The notes beneath the pieces were generated by a model. That model made no database searches. It had not been told where the DNA came from and saw only the letters and a program-made list of their open reading frames with translations. The position numbers were made by a program, and so were the translations under genes. A stretch of 64,000 nucleotides of DNA from Pirellula staleyi DSM 6068 (GTDB lineage: Bacteria; Planctomycetota; Planctomycetia; Pirellulales; Pirellulaceae). How positions within the stretch are numbered: the first letter of the stretch is position 1; each line of letters starts with the position of its first letter. Positions 17,047 through 26,329 of the stretch are shown here, in pieces. The stretch is taken from NCBI GenBank assembly GCA_945900945.1, contig CAMDKL010000004.1:1-64000 (forward strand), written 5' to 3'.

Positions 17047-19557
17047 CTATTTCTTGCCGAAGGCCTTTTCAAAGAGTTGTTGTTGCATGGCTGCATTGGC
17101 AAGTTCGGCCTCGCTCTGTTGTATCTGACCTCGGATCGCATCGACGGCTTTTTGTTTGGCGGTCATTTCGGATTGAAGTGTAGTTCGCTTTGTTTGCTCA
17201 CTTGTGATTAACGCTTGAAGTGCCACCAACTGCTGCTCTAGTTTTGCTACCTCGCCGCTTGCTGCTTCGATCTCTGTTTTCGTCGCTGCGATAAGGGTTA
17301 CAGCAGGCTCGACTTGCGCCGATGTTGTCGTGATAGTCTGCTCGATGGCAACTTTTTTTGCCGCTAGTTCGGTCGGGAAAGCAATAAACTTGGCTATATC
17401 TGTTTGAATCGTACTGACCTGTGATTGAGCCGCTAGCACAGAACTATTCGCAGAGTCGACTTTCAATTTTGCTGCAGCAACCGCGTCATTAACTGCTTTC
17501 AATGCAACATTAGCGGGTTCAACGCGTTGTTCCGAAGTTGTTTTAATCGCTGTCACTTCTTGGACTTTTGTGGCTACTGCAACAAACTCACCGTTTTTAG
17601 CATCGAACGCAACTTTCGTCTCTGTGTTCAGTTTTTCAATCGCCGTGAAGTCCGAAGAGATCGCTTGCAACTCGGTCTGAAATTTCGCTGTCGCTGCCGC
17701 TTGAGCTTGCGAAAGAACAGTTTGATTCGCAATTTGTGCGTCAATACTTGCTGCATCCGCATCTTGGGCGGTGCGTTTTGTTTGCAATACTGCAATTGCG
17801 TCGTCCGCTAGTTTTTTGGCTGCGACTGCTGCACTGAACTGATTGTTCTTCTCGGTTTTTAACGCATGGACTGTTACGAACTCAGCCGCTTTAGCTGCCA
17901 ATTGAGCGACGATTGCGTCGGATTGGGATTTGAATTGGGCTGATTGCTCCGAAACAGTTTTAAACTCGGTTGTAGCGGATGCGATTTGCGATTGAAGATC
18001 CGAAAGCAGCTTCTGGGCTGCGGATTGTTGCGACTGCAAAGAAACGAATTCGGTTTGAGCTGTTTGGGCTAAAGTTTGAGCTTGGCTAAGTTGCAGCTGG
18101 GCAGCGGCCAAAGACTGTTCTAACGGAACCGGGTTTGCAACAAGGGATTTTTCATCCTTAGGATTAGCTCGTTGCCACATACGAACATTCCCCGCCCAGT
18201 CACCCGCGACTATTTGTTTGCTATCCACTGTTAGAGCGACCTCCTGACCCGCTTCAGCCATCGGGGGCATTTCACCAGCTGCATTTCCAGCTCCATCCCA
18301 TACTTTGACTTTGTTATCACGTCCGGTAGAAACCATAGTCCCATCATTACAAATGGCAACCGCAGCCACACCGCCACCATGGGCATCCCAAGACTTGATG
18401 AGTTTCCCCTCATTCATGTCCCACATTTTTAGCGTTCCGTCGAATGAGCTGCTGATGAGTGCGAGGGAATCTGGACGCCATGCGATCGATCGAATTTCGC
18501 CTTTATGCCCAGGAAATTCTTGGAAAAGCCGTCCAGTCTGGGTTTCCCATACCACCAATCCGCTCGCCCGATCTGCCGTTGCCAACAGCAAGCCGTCAGG
18601 ACTGAAACGAACACAATAAATCCAGTCCGTATGTTTCTTTTGTTCGTATTTCAAGTTGCCGGTTAGGGTTTCGAAGACGCGAACCATTTTTTGTGGCCCT
18701 GCTATCGCAATCAATTGATTGTCGTCACTGATATCCGCCGCAAAAACGATATCAAGTTCGTCGCCCACTCGAGCGATGCGGCTGCCGTTAGCAATCTCAT
18801 AAAGAGCGGCACAACCCGATGCGCTATGCCGGCCTCCGGCGATCAATATCAAACGTCCATCGCGAGAAAAGGTAATAGTCTGGGGCTCTCCTTCTGGAAA
18901 CGGAATGATGCCCTGCAATTGTCCGGTTTCACTATGATAAAGCGCTACCTGCATTTGTCCACCAACGGCTACCAGCGGCGACCATGGACTGGCAGCCAGT
19001 GCTGAGATTGTGGCTGCACGCTGAGTAAATAACGGCGTTTGCTTGATCATGGAGACCGGCATAGGTGGTGCACCTTCGGGTCTAGCCGAGGAGACCATCC
19101 CTAAGGCTGCCGCGTTGGCTTTCGGTTTTTGAATCGCCGAACCGCTATTCTCTGGCATCCCTTGCTCGATCCAAACTTTGAGCAAATCCACTTTCGCTTG
19201 TGGAATCATGTCTTGTTTCGGCGGCATGAACGGCTGCTCTTTGTGAGCAGTTAGTGCAAACAACCTTGAAGAATCGAGATCTCCCGCCGCGACTACTTCG
19301 CCCCCACTGCCGCCAACCAACACCGCTTGGTAAGAATCTAACGCCAATCCACTCTTCTTGTCGTTTGCGTTATGGCACGATGTGCAATGCTCCCTGAATA
19401 TAGGCTTAATGTGGTCTTCGTAGGTGATTTTCACCGGTTCCTCAGCCGCCATAACAATGCTACAGGTTGGCAAAATAATTCCAACGAAGGTCGATATCGC
19501 AAGGTATTTGCGAACAACAAGCTGCGCGCGAGGTGATTTTGAGTTACGGTGATTCAT
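17047..19557 (-). CDS. Planctomycete cytochrome c-WD40-coiled-coil protein
   Basis: This 836-residue exported protein has three parts. After a signal segment (residues ~17-38) comes a PSCyt1-type cytochrome c domain with a heme motif at residues 58-62 (CTSCH), plus MPPKQDMIP, which could provide the distal Met. A WD40 propeller follows at about residues 175-470 (SPDGLLLATADRASGLVVW, HKGEIRSIAW, SSFDGTLKMWD, STGRDNKVKVWD). The final ~340 residues are a long Ala/Gln/Glu/Lys-rich coiled coil with almost no Pro. It is the last gene of the minus-strand cluster that runs DUF1501, PPC protein, DUF1549/1553, cytochrome-WD40. A role as a rod-like, redox-active surface protein is inferred; the real substrate of this system is unknown. 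Confidence 0.86.
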   Translation of the reverse strand: MNHRNSKSPRAQLVVRKYLAISTFVGIILPTCSIVMAAEEPVKITYEDHIKPIFREHCTSCHNANDKKSGLALDSYQAVLVGGSGGEVVAAGDLDSSRLFALTAHKEQPFMPPKQDMIPQAKVDLLKVWIEQGMPENSGSAIQKPKANAAALGMVSSARPEGAPPMPVSMIKQTPLFTQRAATISALAASPWSPLVAVGGQMQVALYHSETGQLQGIIPFPEGEPQTITFSRDGRLILIAGGRHSASGCAALYEIANGSRIARVGDELDIVFAADISDDNQLIAIAGPQKMVRVFETLTGNLKYEQKKHTDWIYCVRFSPDGLLLATADRASGLVVWETQTGRLFQEFPGHKGEIRSIAWRPDSLALISSSFDGTLKMWDMNEGKLIKSWDAHGGGVAAVAICNDGTMVSTGRDNKVKVWDGAGNAAGEMPPMAEAGQEVALTVDSKQIVAGDWAGNVRMWQRANPKDEKSLVANPVPLEQSLAAAQLQLSQAQTLAQTAQTEFVSLQSQQSAAQKLLSDLQSQIASATTEFKTVSEQSAQFKSQSDAIVAQLAAKAAEFVTVHALKTEKNNQFSAAVAAKKLADDAIAVLQTKRTAQDADAASIDAQIANQTVLSQAQAAATAKFQTELQAISSDFTAIEKLNTETKVAFDAKNGEFVAVATKVQEVTAIKTTSEQRVEPANVALKAVNDAVAAAKLKVDSANSSVLAAQSQVSTIQTDIAKFIAFPTELAAKKVAIEQTITTTSAQVEPAVTLIAATKTEIEAASGEVAKLEQQLVALQALITSEQTKRTTLQSEMTAKQKAVDAIRGQIQQSEAELANAAMQQQLFEKAFGKK

Positions 19558-19603
19558 CAGCGTTGGCTTATGGAGTATTGGTTGCTGGAAGCCGGTGTAA
19601 TTT

Positions 19604-22105
19604 TTAGTGATTGAATATGAATTCTCGGCTGTTCAAAATCGCCCAGAAGACGTCATGCAATCCCTGGTCCTCGTTAGGAGAGTCCGCAATCAACTTGATC
19701 AAGTTGGCACGTTCCGATTCCATTGGCTTTCTACTCAGACAGCGGGCGTATATCTTTTCGACGACCGCCTCCTTGTTTAGCCCCAATTCTTTCCACTTTT
19801 TAAGCAAATCGCCTTGAGCTATTTTGCCGCTCGTAGCACTGCCGTTTATCAAATGAAGCGCTTGCGACAGCGACGGGTCGGTGGTCGCCTCGTCGGCGCA
19901 AACAGTTGTTCTAGCACTTCTGCCAAACGAGGTCAGGAAATAATTGCTGGTTGCCCCATCAGCGATTTGAACGGCTCTCGCTCCGATTGGAAGACCACGA
20001 AATTTTTCTTTCGTTTCAGTCACTTGAGAGATGCAATCCAGCATGCTTTCGGATGGAATTCTTCGGACGCTAGCATGCGAATAGTTTCGTTCGTCCTGCT
20101 TGTTCTCTTCATTGGGAGTACAAGAGCGCTGGTAGGTCACGGAATTGCATATGTCTCGCACCAATCGTTTCGTGTCAAATTGATAATCAACCAATCGCTT
20201 GGCAAGCTCATCCAACAATTCTGGATTGCTCGGTGGGTTGCTAGCTCGAAAATCATCGACTGGGTTGACGATTCCAATTCCAGTAAAATGAGCCCAAATT
20301 CGGTTAGAAATGCTCTTGGCGAAATAGGGGTTGTCGGTGCTAGTGATCCAGTCTGCCAAAACAACTCTGCGGTCTTTGCCATTGACGTCAGGTGTCGGCC
20401 CACCGAGGAATTTGGGTTGCACGACCGCGCCGCCAATCGGATGCTTGACGTCGCCGCCACCGCCATTGAAAATCAACAACTGCCGGTAGTCTTCACTCTG
20501 CTTGCGACCCACTTGTGAAAAGAATGCGTTAAATCCGTAGTAGTCATTCATGGTCCAGCGATCGAAGGGATGGTTGTGGCACTGAGCGCATTGAGTTCGA
20601 ATGCCCATAAAGGTCTGTGCGACATTTTCCGCCAGTTTCAATCGATCCAACTCGACCTGGTAGAAATTGGTAGCCGGATTTTGAAACGTCCCACCCGTCG
20701 CGGTCAATAACTCCCGAACAATTTGATCGATCGGAGTGTTGGATGCGATCTTGTTGGTGAGCCAATTGTTATAGAGGTAGGCAGCTTTGTAGCTGACGTC
20801 GTTCTTGCTCTTGATCATAAGCAAGTCAGCCCATTTCATCGCCCAGATCTCGCTGAACTCCTTGCGTTCAAGCAATGTATCTATCCATTTGCTGCGTTTG
20901 TCCGGTTCTGTGCTCGCAAGAAATGACGTCGTTTCCTCTTCCGACGGAAGTAGTCCCGTAATGTCGATGGTGGTTCTGCGTACAAACTCATCGTCAGAAC
21001 AAATACCACTCGAAGGCAAACGAAGTTTTTGCAATTTATCATTCACCAAATTGTCAACGTAACTGTCACCTGAACTCGACTTTGCAAATCGAAGATTTGC
21101 CGGCAGGGCAAGCACCTGGGAGCCCACTGTGTATGTATCGAATCGAGCCATCACAAACGCTTCACCCCGAACGCCACTCGTGATTTTTCCATCAAAAGCA
21201 ACGGCTGCCGTTCGCTCATTGTTGGTGGTGAACGAGGCGAGATCCCAAACGTCTCGTTGCGATCCATCTGCATAGGTTGCGACCGCAACGAGTCGTTGAA
21301 TCGCAGCGTCCCCTTCGACGACCGCTTGATTAGGGTAAATATCGACTGCAGTGACTGCTGGCGGTTTCGTGGTGTCGATGGGCGCTCCTGCTTGCAACCA
21401 GGTCAGGAGCGTTTGGTAGTGCTTGCTGCCAAGTTCGATTCGCTTGCCACCTGTGTGTTGTACAGAGCCAGTTGCCTTCAAAAGAACTAGACTCTGATCC
21501 GGCACGGCTAAATTGATTCGACGTATTCCGATTTCGCGGGTGATGCGTTGGTAGTCGCCGGCCGGGTCGAAGCCGAAAAGACTCATCCGAAATCCATCTT
21601 TCCCACGTGCAGCACCATGGCATGAGCCTGTATTGCAGCCCACCTTGGTCAGGATAGGCATCACGTCGCGTTCGAAACTAACGGTGCGAACCAATTGAGA
21701 ATTTGTTATTTGCAATTCCGCGTTCGCCGATAGTCCTTGCCATTGTGCCGTGATTTGCGAACTGCCATCGGCTTTGGGCGAAAGAACTGTGTTTTCGATC
21801 TGTGCCAAATCGGAGTTGGCAATCTTCCATTCTGTCTGTTCGGTTACGTCCTGTGTGATGCCATCGGATCGGGTCGCGACCGCGATCACATGTTGACTGT
21901 CCGCTTTAGCACTGAGCCTTATCGCCGGAGGGTAAATCGCCAACGACTGCCAGGTAGCTGACGCAGAATCGCTAGCTGAATCCAGTTTGACATTAGCAGT
22001 CGTTACTGGTTCGGACGCTGGAATATCGTCAATGCCATGTGCTATCGATCCTAGCAAAACGCAAGACGCGATCGAGAACGTTGCGACGTAAAATAGGGAT
22101 CTCAC
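19604..22105 (-). CDS. DUF1549/DUF1553 planctomycete cytochrome-like protein
   Basis: This protein of 833 residues is exported (signal MRSLFYVATFSIASCVLLGS). Bacterial Ig-like (Big2-type) segments appear near residues 55-135 and again near 250-330. A first cytochrome-type motif at residues 157-163 has the unusual spacing CNTGSCH (CX4CH), which is typical of this planctomycete family. The DUF1549 (PSCyt2) region follows (SYVDNLVNDKL, RRTTIDITGLLPSEEE, WADLLMIKS), with a classical CAQCH motif in QCAQCHNHPFDRW. The DUF1553 (PSD1) region at the C-terminus contains WITSTDNPYFAKSISNRIW, SNPPSNPELLDELA and YARCLSRKPMESE. The start overlaps the stop of the upstream PPC gene as ATGA, indicating translational coupling. 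The biochemical function of the family is not established. Confidence 0.93.
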   Translation of the reverse strand: MRSLFYVATFSIASCVLLGSIAHGIDDIPASEPVTTANVKLDSASDSASATWQSLAIYPPAIRLSAKADSQHVIAVATRSDGITQDVTEQTEWKIANSDLAQIENTVLSPKADGSSQITAQWQGLSANAELQITNSQLVRTVSFERDVMPILTKVGCNTGSCHGAARGKDGFRMSLFGFDPAGDYQRITREIGIRRINLAVPDQSLVLLKATGSVQHTGGKRIELGSKHYQTLLTWLQAGAPIDTTKPPAVTAVDIYPNQAVVEGDAAIQRLVAVATYADGSQRDVWDLASFTTNNERTAAVAFDGKITSGVRGEAFVMARFDTYTVGSQVLALPANLRFAKSSSGDSYVDNLVNDKLQKLRLPSSGICSDDEFVRRTTIDITGLLPSEEETTSFLASTEPDKRSKWIDTLLERKEFSEIWAMKWADLLMIKSKNDVSYKAAYLYNNWLTNKIASNTPIDQIVRELLTATGGTFQNPATNFYQVELDRLKLAENVAQTFMGIRTQCAQCHNHPFDRWTMNDYYGFNAFFSQVGRKQSEDYRQLLIFNGGGGDVKHPIGGAVVQPKFLGGPTPDVNGKDRRVVLADWITSTDNPYFAKSISNRIWAHFTGIGIVNPVDDFRASNPPSNPELLDELAKRLVDYQFDTKRLVRDICNSVTYQRSCTPNEENKQDERNYSHASVRRIPSESMLDCISQVTETKEKFRGLPIGARAVQIADGATSNYFLTSFGRSARTTVCADEATTDPSLSQALHLINGSATSGKIAQGDLLKKWKELGLNKEAVVEKIYARCLSRKPMESERANLIKLIADSPNEDQGLHDVFWAILNSREFIFNH

Positions 22106-24546
22106 TGTTTGCCTCTTTGTTGCTTTAGCTGTTCTATGCGTGTCAAAGGCTTGGCCGCTACCTCAGTCGGTACTGGGGCAACTGCGGGCGCTGCCGCTGC
22201 AACGGCTGTCGTTGCAGCTGGCGGTGGTATGGGAACATCGATTTGAATTTCGCCGTTTCCGTTTGTTTGCGTAATAACACCCTTTTCGCTGGTGACAGTC
22301 GCTCGGCATACGATTGTTTTATAGTTGCCAGCTCTTGTTTCCGCCGGGATTTGTAAGGCGAACGCAACTTGAGTACCGTCGGCAGCGAATGGAACTTTCG
22401 GAGTTGCAACTTGTGTCCCTGGGGGAATGCCCAGAATTTCAATTTCAACAATGCCTTCCACAGGACGTTTTTGCGATGTGTTGACAACAACATTGGCCGA
22501 TTTCCCTTGTTCTCCCATCGTCTTCTGAAACTTGAATTCAAAGAGAGCTTCGGTCACGTCCACGATCACGAACTCTGACGCAATGTTGATAGGTCCATAC
22601 CCGATGTCGGTGGTAGCCATTACTACCAAGGGCCATTTTCTAATAGCAGCACCGTTATTCGCAGTTAGCGGCAACCCAATCGTAGACTGGTCACCAGGAA
22701 TGGTTACCGCCGAGAATCCCATGCCTGGCGGAGCGCTCAGCAATCGCAAATTAATGGGCTTGTCAAAACCAGCGTTCCGTTTGGCATTCACGATCAAAGT
22801 CATAGAGCCGTTTCGCACCAAGGGCACTTGAGGCTGGATCACTTCGATATCAAATGGCGATGGCTCTACGACCGCGACGGCCAGCTTATCCTCGGTTCGA
22901 CCCCAAACATCGACGTTGTTTTGGCCACGAACGAGCTGAGTTCGTTGTTTGAGTGGACCGGAAACATTGGTTTGCGGCGAAGTTGCAATGGTCGCAAATA
23001 AGTCGACTAGTTTCCCTGAATGGGCAGCATTTGCATCGGCTCTGAAAATCATTGGAATAACTCCAAGATCCGCCGCACACACCGCATCGGAATGAGTCAT
23101 ACCAGAGGGTAAATCGGGCGCTGCAATACGGGCTTCCCCGCCGAGAAACTTGCGAACGACATTGGTCTCGATCGCCATACGGGAACCGCGAGGGACGCTG
23201 ACTACTTGTGCGACGTATCTAGTCTGTTCGTTTACCGTCGTACCAACTTCGGGCGTTTGCAGAAGTACCTCAACTCGATAAACAAAGTGCTTACCAAATC
23301 GGCCCAAATGATCGGAAACGCAAAGACCATACTTTCCGTCCTCCGGCACTTTGAACTGTAGGTAGCTATCAGGCCCATTGCTATCGTCATTTCCGGCCAG
23401 AGCTCCACCACCCATCTTAAGGATTTGCAATACCGGATCTACATTGGATCGCATTGGCTTTCTGGCGTGGACATGGATCTCCAGTTGCTGGTCCTTTTTG
23501 GCTTCGAAAACCCAGCAGTCACGGTCCTTTTCCTTTTCGAGAATCCCGTTGAACGCAACCGGCACAGGACTCGAAATTGCAATCGTGTTGTGATCCTCGT
23601 TCGGTTCGGTTTCCATCACGTTCGGTACAGCGTTCACGGACAAATAATTTGGCGATGGTGACAATTGCCCATCCCTCTTAGACCAAATCCGATACGACTC
23701 CGATAATTGAGCGGGCATTTCAAAGGTCTCTTGCCACTGATTGCCTAGAAGATCAATACAGGTCGCAACAAGCGGTTGCCCCGGAGGCCCACCACTTGGG
23801 ACGATAGCTACAGGCCGAGGAAAACCACCGACATGCAACCGGTAGCGAGCACGTTCGTTTCCACCAAAGCTGCTCTCACGCACCTCGATAATGTATCGCC
23901 CATCGGCAGGAGCCACCATTGAACAAAGGCAGTCTTGTTGCAGTATGACCGAATCGTCGCTCGCTGTGATTTCGAATCGTTTTGCGTCGTAAATTGCGAC
24001 ATAGGGATCGAAGAAGTCGTTCGCATAGGCATGACGGAGCCCTTCGAGTTCGACATTCATTTGCTGTCCTTCCTTGAGCTCGACAAAGTAGTAATCAACG
24101 TCTTCATTGAGTACAACTCCATCGACGGTCGAGTTGTAAGGAATCGCTTGGGCGGTTTGGAACTCGCTGTTGGGCTCTTTCTCCGGGACCGAGGGCAAAG
24201 CGGACACATTGAGCAATCGCATGTTGCTCAGGCCTGTATTCGTAACGACGCGAAAAGGATGGAGATCGCATGCCGCATCCTGAGTGGCCGTGATCGTCGC
24301 TTTGATGTTAGTGTCATCTACCTTGGTGATGCCGCTTGCTGAGAGTCCCGGCGTGTAGAACAGCAGAGAATGGGCGTCGCCTAGTCGTGCTCCCGAAATC
24401 GTTATTTCGATGGCGGTACCACGCTGCAAGCCAACCAACGACAACGAATTGGCTTCAGGTGATGAGGCCAGAACCGAGTTGACTGACAGCAAGGTCAGGA
24501 ATGCGGCGAACCAATGGTTGCGCCGAAGAATACTGTTTGCAAACAT
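22102..24546 (-). CDS. Exported PPC-domain protein of the cytochrome operon
   Basis: The product (814 residues) has a signal peptide (MFANSILRRNHWFAAFLTLLSVNSVLA) and at least two pre-peptidase C-terminal (PPC)-type beta-sandwich domains. These are marked by EKEPNSEFQTAQAIPYNSTV with DVDYYFVELKEGQ, and by METEPNEDHNTIAISSPVPV with DRDCWVFEAKKDQQ. Several Ig-like stretches follow in the second half. The C-terminus is an Ala/Pro-rich tail ending KQQRGKQ. Such proteins are the usual partner of DUF1549/DUF1553 and DUF1501 genes in Planctomycetota. It overlaps the next gene by 4 bp and is preceded by an intercistronic hairpin. A structural or carbohydrate-binding role is inferred; no catalytic residues are seen. 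Confidence 0.85.
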   Translation of the reverse strand: MFANSILRRNHWFAAFLTLLSVNSVLASSPEANSLSLVGLQRGTAIEITISGARLGDAHSLLFYTPGLSASGITKVDDTNIKATITATQDAACDLHPFRVVTNTGLSNMRLLNVSALPSVPEKEPNSEFQTAQAIPYNSTVDGVVLNEDVDYYFVELKEGQQMNVELEGLRHAYANDFFDPYVAIYDAKRFEITASDDSVILQQDCLCSMVAPADGRYIIEVRESSFGGNERARYRLHVGGFPRPVAIVPSGGPPGQPLVATCIDLLGNQWQETFEMPAQLSESYRIWSKRDGQLSPSPNYLSVNAVPNVMETEPNEDHNTIAISSPVPVAFNGILEKEKDRDCWVFEAKKDQQLEIHVHARKPMRSNVDPVLQILKMGGGALAGNDDSNGPDSYLQFKVPEDGKYGLCVSDHLGRFGKHFVYRVEVLLQTPEVGTTVNEQTRYVAQVVSVPRGSRMAIETNVVRKFLGGEARIAAPDLPSGMTHSDAVCAADLGVIPMIFRADANAAHSGKLVDLFATIATSPQTNVSGPLKQRTQLVRGQNNVDVWGRTEDKLAVAVVEPSPFDIEVIQPQVPLVRNGSMTLIVNAKRNAGFDKPINLRLLSAPPGMGFSAVTIPGDQSTIGLPLTANNGAAIRKWPLVVMATTDIGYGPINIASEFVIVDVTEALFEFKFQKTMGEQGKSANVVVNTSQKRPVEGIVEIEILGIPPGTQVATPKVPFAADGTQVAFALQIPAETRAGNYKTIVCRATVTSEKGVITQTNGNGEIQIDVPIPPPAATTAVAAAAPAVAPVPTEVAAKPLTRIEQLKQQRGKQ

Positions 24547-24599
24547 GGTACGTTGTAAAAATCCTATTCAAGTGCAAATTGCGGACTTACGCCGGGCAG

Positions 24600-24641
24600 A
24601 CCGCCAGCCTGCCATTCATTCATTGCTGGCAGTTTGGCGGT
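24600..24641 (-). promoter_or_regulatory. Intercistronic hairpin between the DUF1501 and PPC genes
   Basis: Arms at 24600-24614 and 24627-24641 are inverted copies matching at 13 of 15 positions with a 12-nt loop. The hairpin sits in the 123-bp gap between the DUF1501 stop (24670) and the PPC start (24546). There is no following T-run in either direction, so an mRNA processing or partial-termination structure is more likely than a full terminator. Confidence 0.4.
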
Positions 24642-24669
24642 TTGGTATACGCTATTGCAAAAAACTGCT

Positions 24670-25974
24670 TTAGACCAAGATGTCTTTGATCAAATTGCCA
24701 CCATCGCAGATCTCGATCGGTCGATCGCCCGGCGACATCAACTCCTTGTCCGCAACGATGCCGAGCAAGTGATACATGGTGGTAGCCAAGTCTGCTGGCG
24801 AAACAGCATCGAATTCGGGTTCACTCGCAGTCGCATCGGACGCACCATGGACCACACCACCCTTGACGCCTCCACCCGCCAACATCACTGAAAATACCTT
24901 GGGCCAGTGATCTCGACCTGCGTCGTTGTTAATCTTAGGGGTGCGACCAAACTCGCTGCTAACCATAACCAGCGTTTTCGACAACAATCCGCGGGACTCG
25001 AGATCTTCGATCAACGCAGCCAGTGCTTGGTCGAGTGGAGGCATAGACGATCTCATTGCCCCTGCAATACCCGTGTGCATGTCCCATCCGCCGTAGGAAA
25101 CCGTAACGAATCGAACACCGGACTCCACGAGACGACGCGCCATGAGGAGACGTTGGCCGGCTGTGTTGCGGCCGTACTTGTCCCGAAGGCCGTTGTCTTC
25201 CGCATCGATATTGAACGCTTCTCTCGCTTTGTCGCTGCTGATCAGCGAATAAGCTCGCTGGTAAAACGTATCCATCGCAGCGATGTTGTCCGACTTTTGC
25301 TTGTCAGCGAAGTACGCATTGACCGCGTCCAAGGCCGACCGGCGTCGTTCAAAGCGAGCGGTGTCTACGCCACCGCCCAAGTTGAGATCCTGGACTTTGA
25401 AATCTTTGTTCGCTGGATCGGCTCCTAGGCTGAATGGTCCGAATGAAGAACTCAGGTAGCCGGTCCCTGCAAATTCATTCGGTGAACTGGGGACCGCAAC
25501 GTACGGCGGTAAATTATTACGCGGACCATACTCGTGGCTAACGACCGAACCAAAACTTGGGAAGATCAGCGCTGGCGAGGGTTTATAGCCAGTGAACATA
25601 TTATGCGTGCCGCGTTCATGCGCCGCTTCTCCGTGAGTCATGGCCCGAAGAATGGTCAACCGATCGGAAATGGCAGCTAGTTTTGGAACGGTTTCCGAAA
25701 ATATGTCGCCGGTCTTCGTCTTGATCGGCTTGAGATCTCCTCGAAATTCGAGAGGGCTAAAAGGTTTCGGATCGAACGACTCCTGGTGCGCCATGCCGCC
25801 GGGTAGGAAGATGTGAATGACGCTCTCCGCCTTGGCCTCAATGAAGTCATATTTTTTTTGATCTGCCATCGCTTGCCGCGTGCGAAACAGATCTCCCATC
25901 GTAAGCCCCAAGCCGCCAAGGGCTCCTGCGGTCAAAAAACCACGACGACCAAGTGGGTTGCCAAGACATCTCAT
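24670..25974 (-). CDS. DUF1501 Tat-exported protein
   Basis: DUF1501 proteins belong to the alkaline-phosphatase/sulfatase-like fold group and are nearly always found with DUF1549/1553 genes in Planctomycetota. The 434-residue length is typical. The N-terminus holds a twin-arginine signal (GRRGFLTAGALGG), so it is exported folded. Family segments are clear: SVIHIFLPGGMAHQESFDPKP, RAMTHGEAAHERGTHNMFTG, TVSYGGWDMHTG, SSEFGRTPKIN and DAGRDHWPKVFSVMLAGGG. The start at 25974 has GGAG about 10 nt upstream. It is the first gene of the cluster reaching to 17047, and the order DUF1501 before the cytochrome genes is the reverse of many genomes. The enzyme activity of the family is not proven. Confidence 0.93.
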   Translation of the reverse strand: MRCLGNPLGRRGFLTAGALGGLGLTMGDLFRTRQAMADQKKYDFIEAKAESVIHIFLPGGMAHQESFDPKPFSPLEFRGDLKPIKTKTGDIFSETVPKLAAISDRLTILRAMTHGEAAHERGTHNMFTGYKPSPALIFPSFGSVVSHEYGPRNNLPPYVAVPSSPNEFAGTGYLSSSFGPFSLGADPANKDFKVQDLNLGGGVDTARFERRRSALDAVNAYFADKQKSDNIAAMDTFYQRAYSLISSDKAREAFNIDAEDNGLRDKYGRNTAGQRLLMARRLVESGVRFVTVSYGGWDMHTGIAGAMRSSMPPLDQALAALIEDLESRGLLSKTLVMVSSEFGRTPKINNDAGRDHWPKVFSVMLAGGGVKGGVVHGASDATASEPEFDAVSPADLATTMYHLLGIVADKELMSPGDRPIEICDGGNLIKDILV

Positions 25975-26329
25975 AGGGAGCCTCTCCGAGAGTGGGGGGA
26001 ATTCTTAATGGTTTAGAAACGACAAAGCCTTCGCATCTGGAAAACTTCGTTTATCGGTGGGAAAGTTTTAGTCGGCTTGCCGAAGACAGGTGTGCCGGGG
26101 AAGAAACACAAGTATAGTGCACGTTCGAATCGAAAGGTATCCAGAACTATGTCTATCACCATTTTTTTCCTACCCAAAACCATTTTCTCTGCGTGAAAAC
26201 GATACATATGTCTTCAATGAGAACCAACAGGGCGCCATCAGAACGACAACGCAGTTCTTTTAAGAACCGATTACTTGCTTTGCTCGGGTTGGGCTTGTCC
26301 ACGAAATCCCATTTGAAAGCTTAGACGAA
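25975..26329. other. Divergent promoter region of the DUF1501 operon and the MFS gene
   Basis: This 355-bp gap lies between divergent genes and should hold both promoters. I find no convincing -35/-10 pair, repeat, RNA or small gene in it. The minus-strand frame at 26207-26013 has no recognisable features. Confidence 0.35.

Noticed and set aside
19814-20518. 234-codon plus-strand frame inside the DUF1549/1553 gene
   Set aside because: Antisense shadow; the minus-strand gene has clear family motifs throughout.
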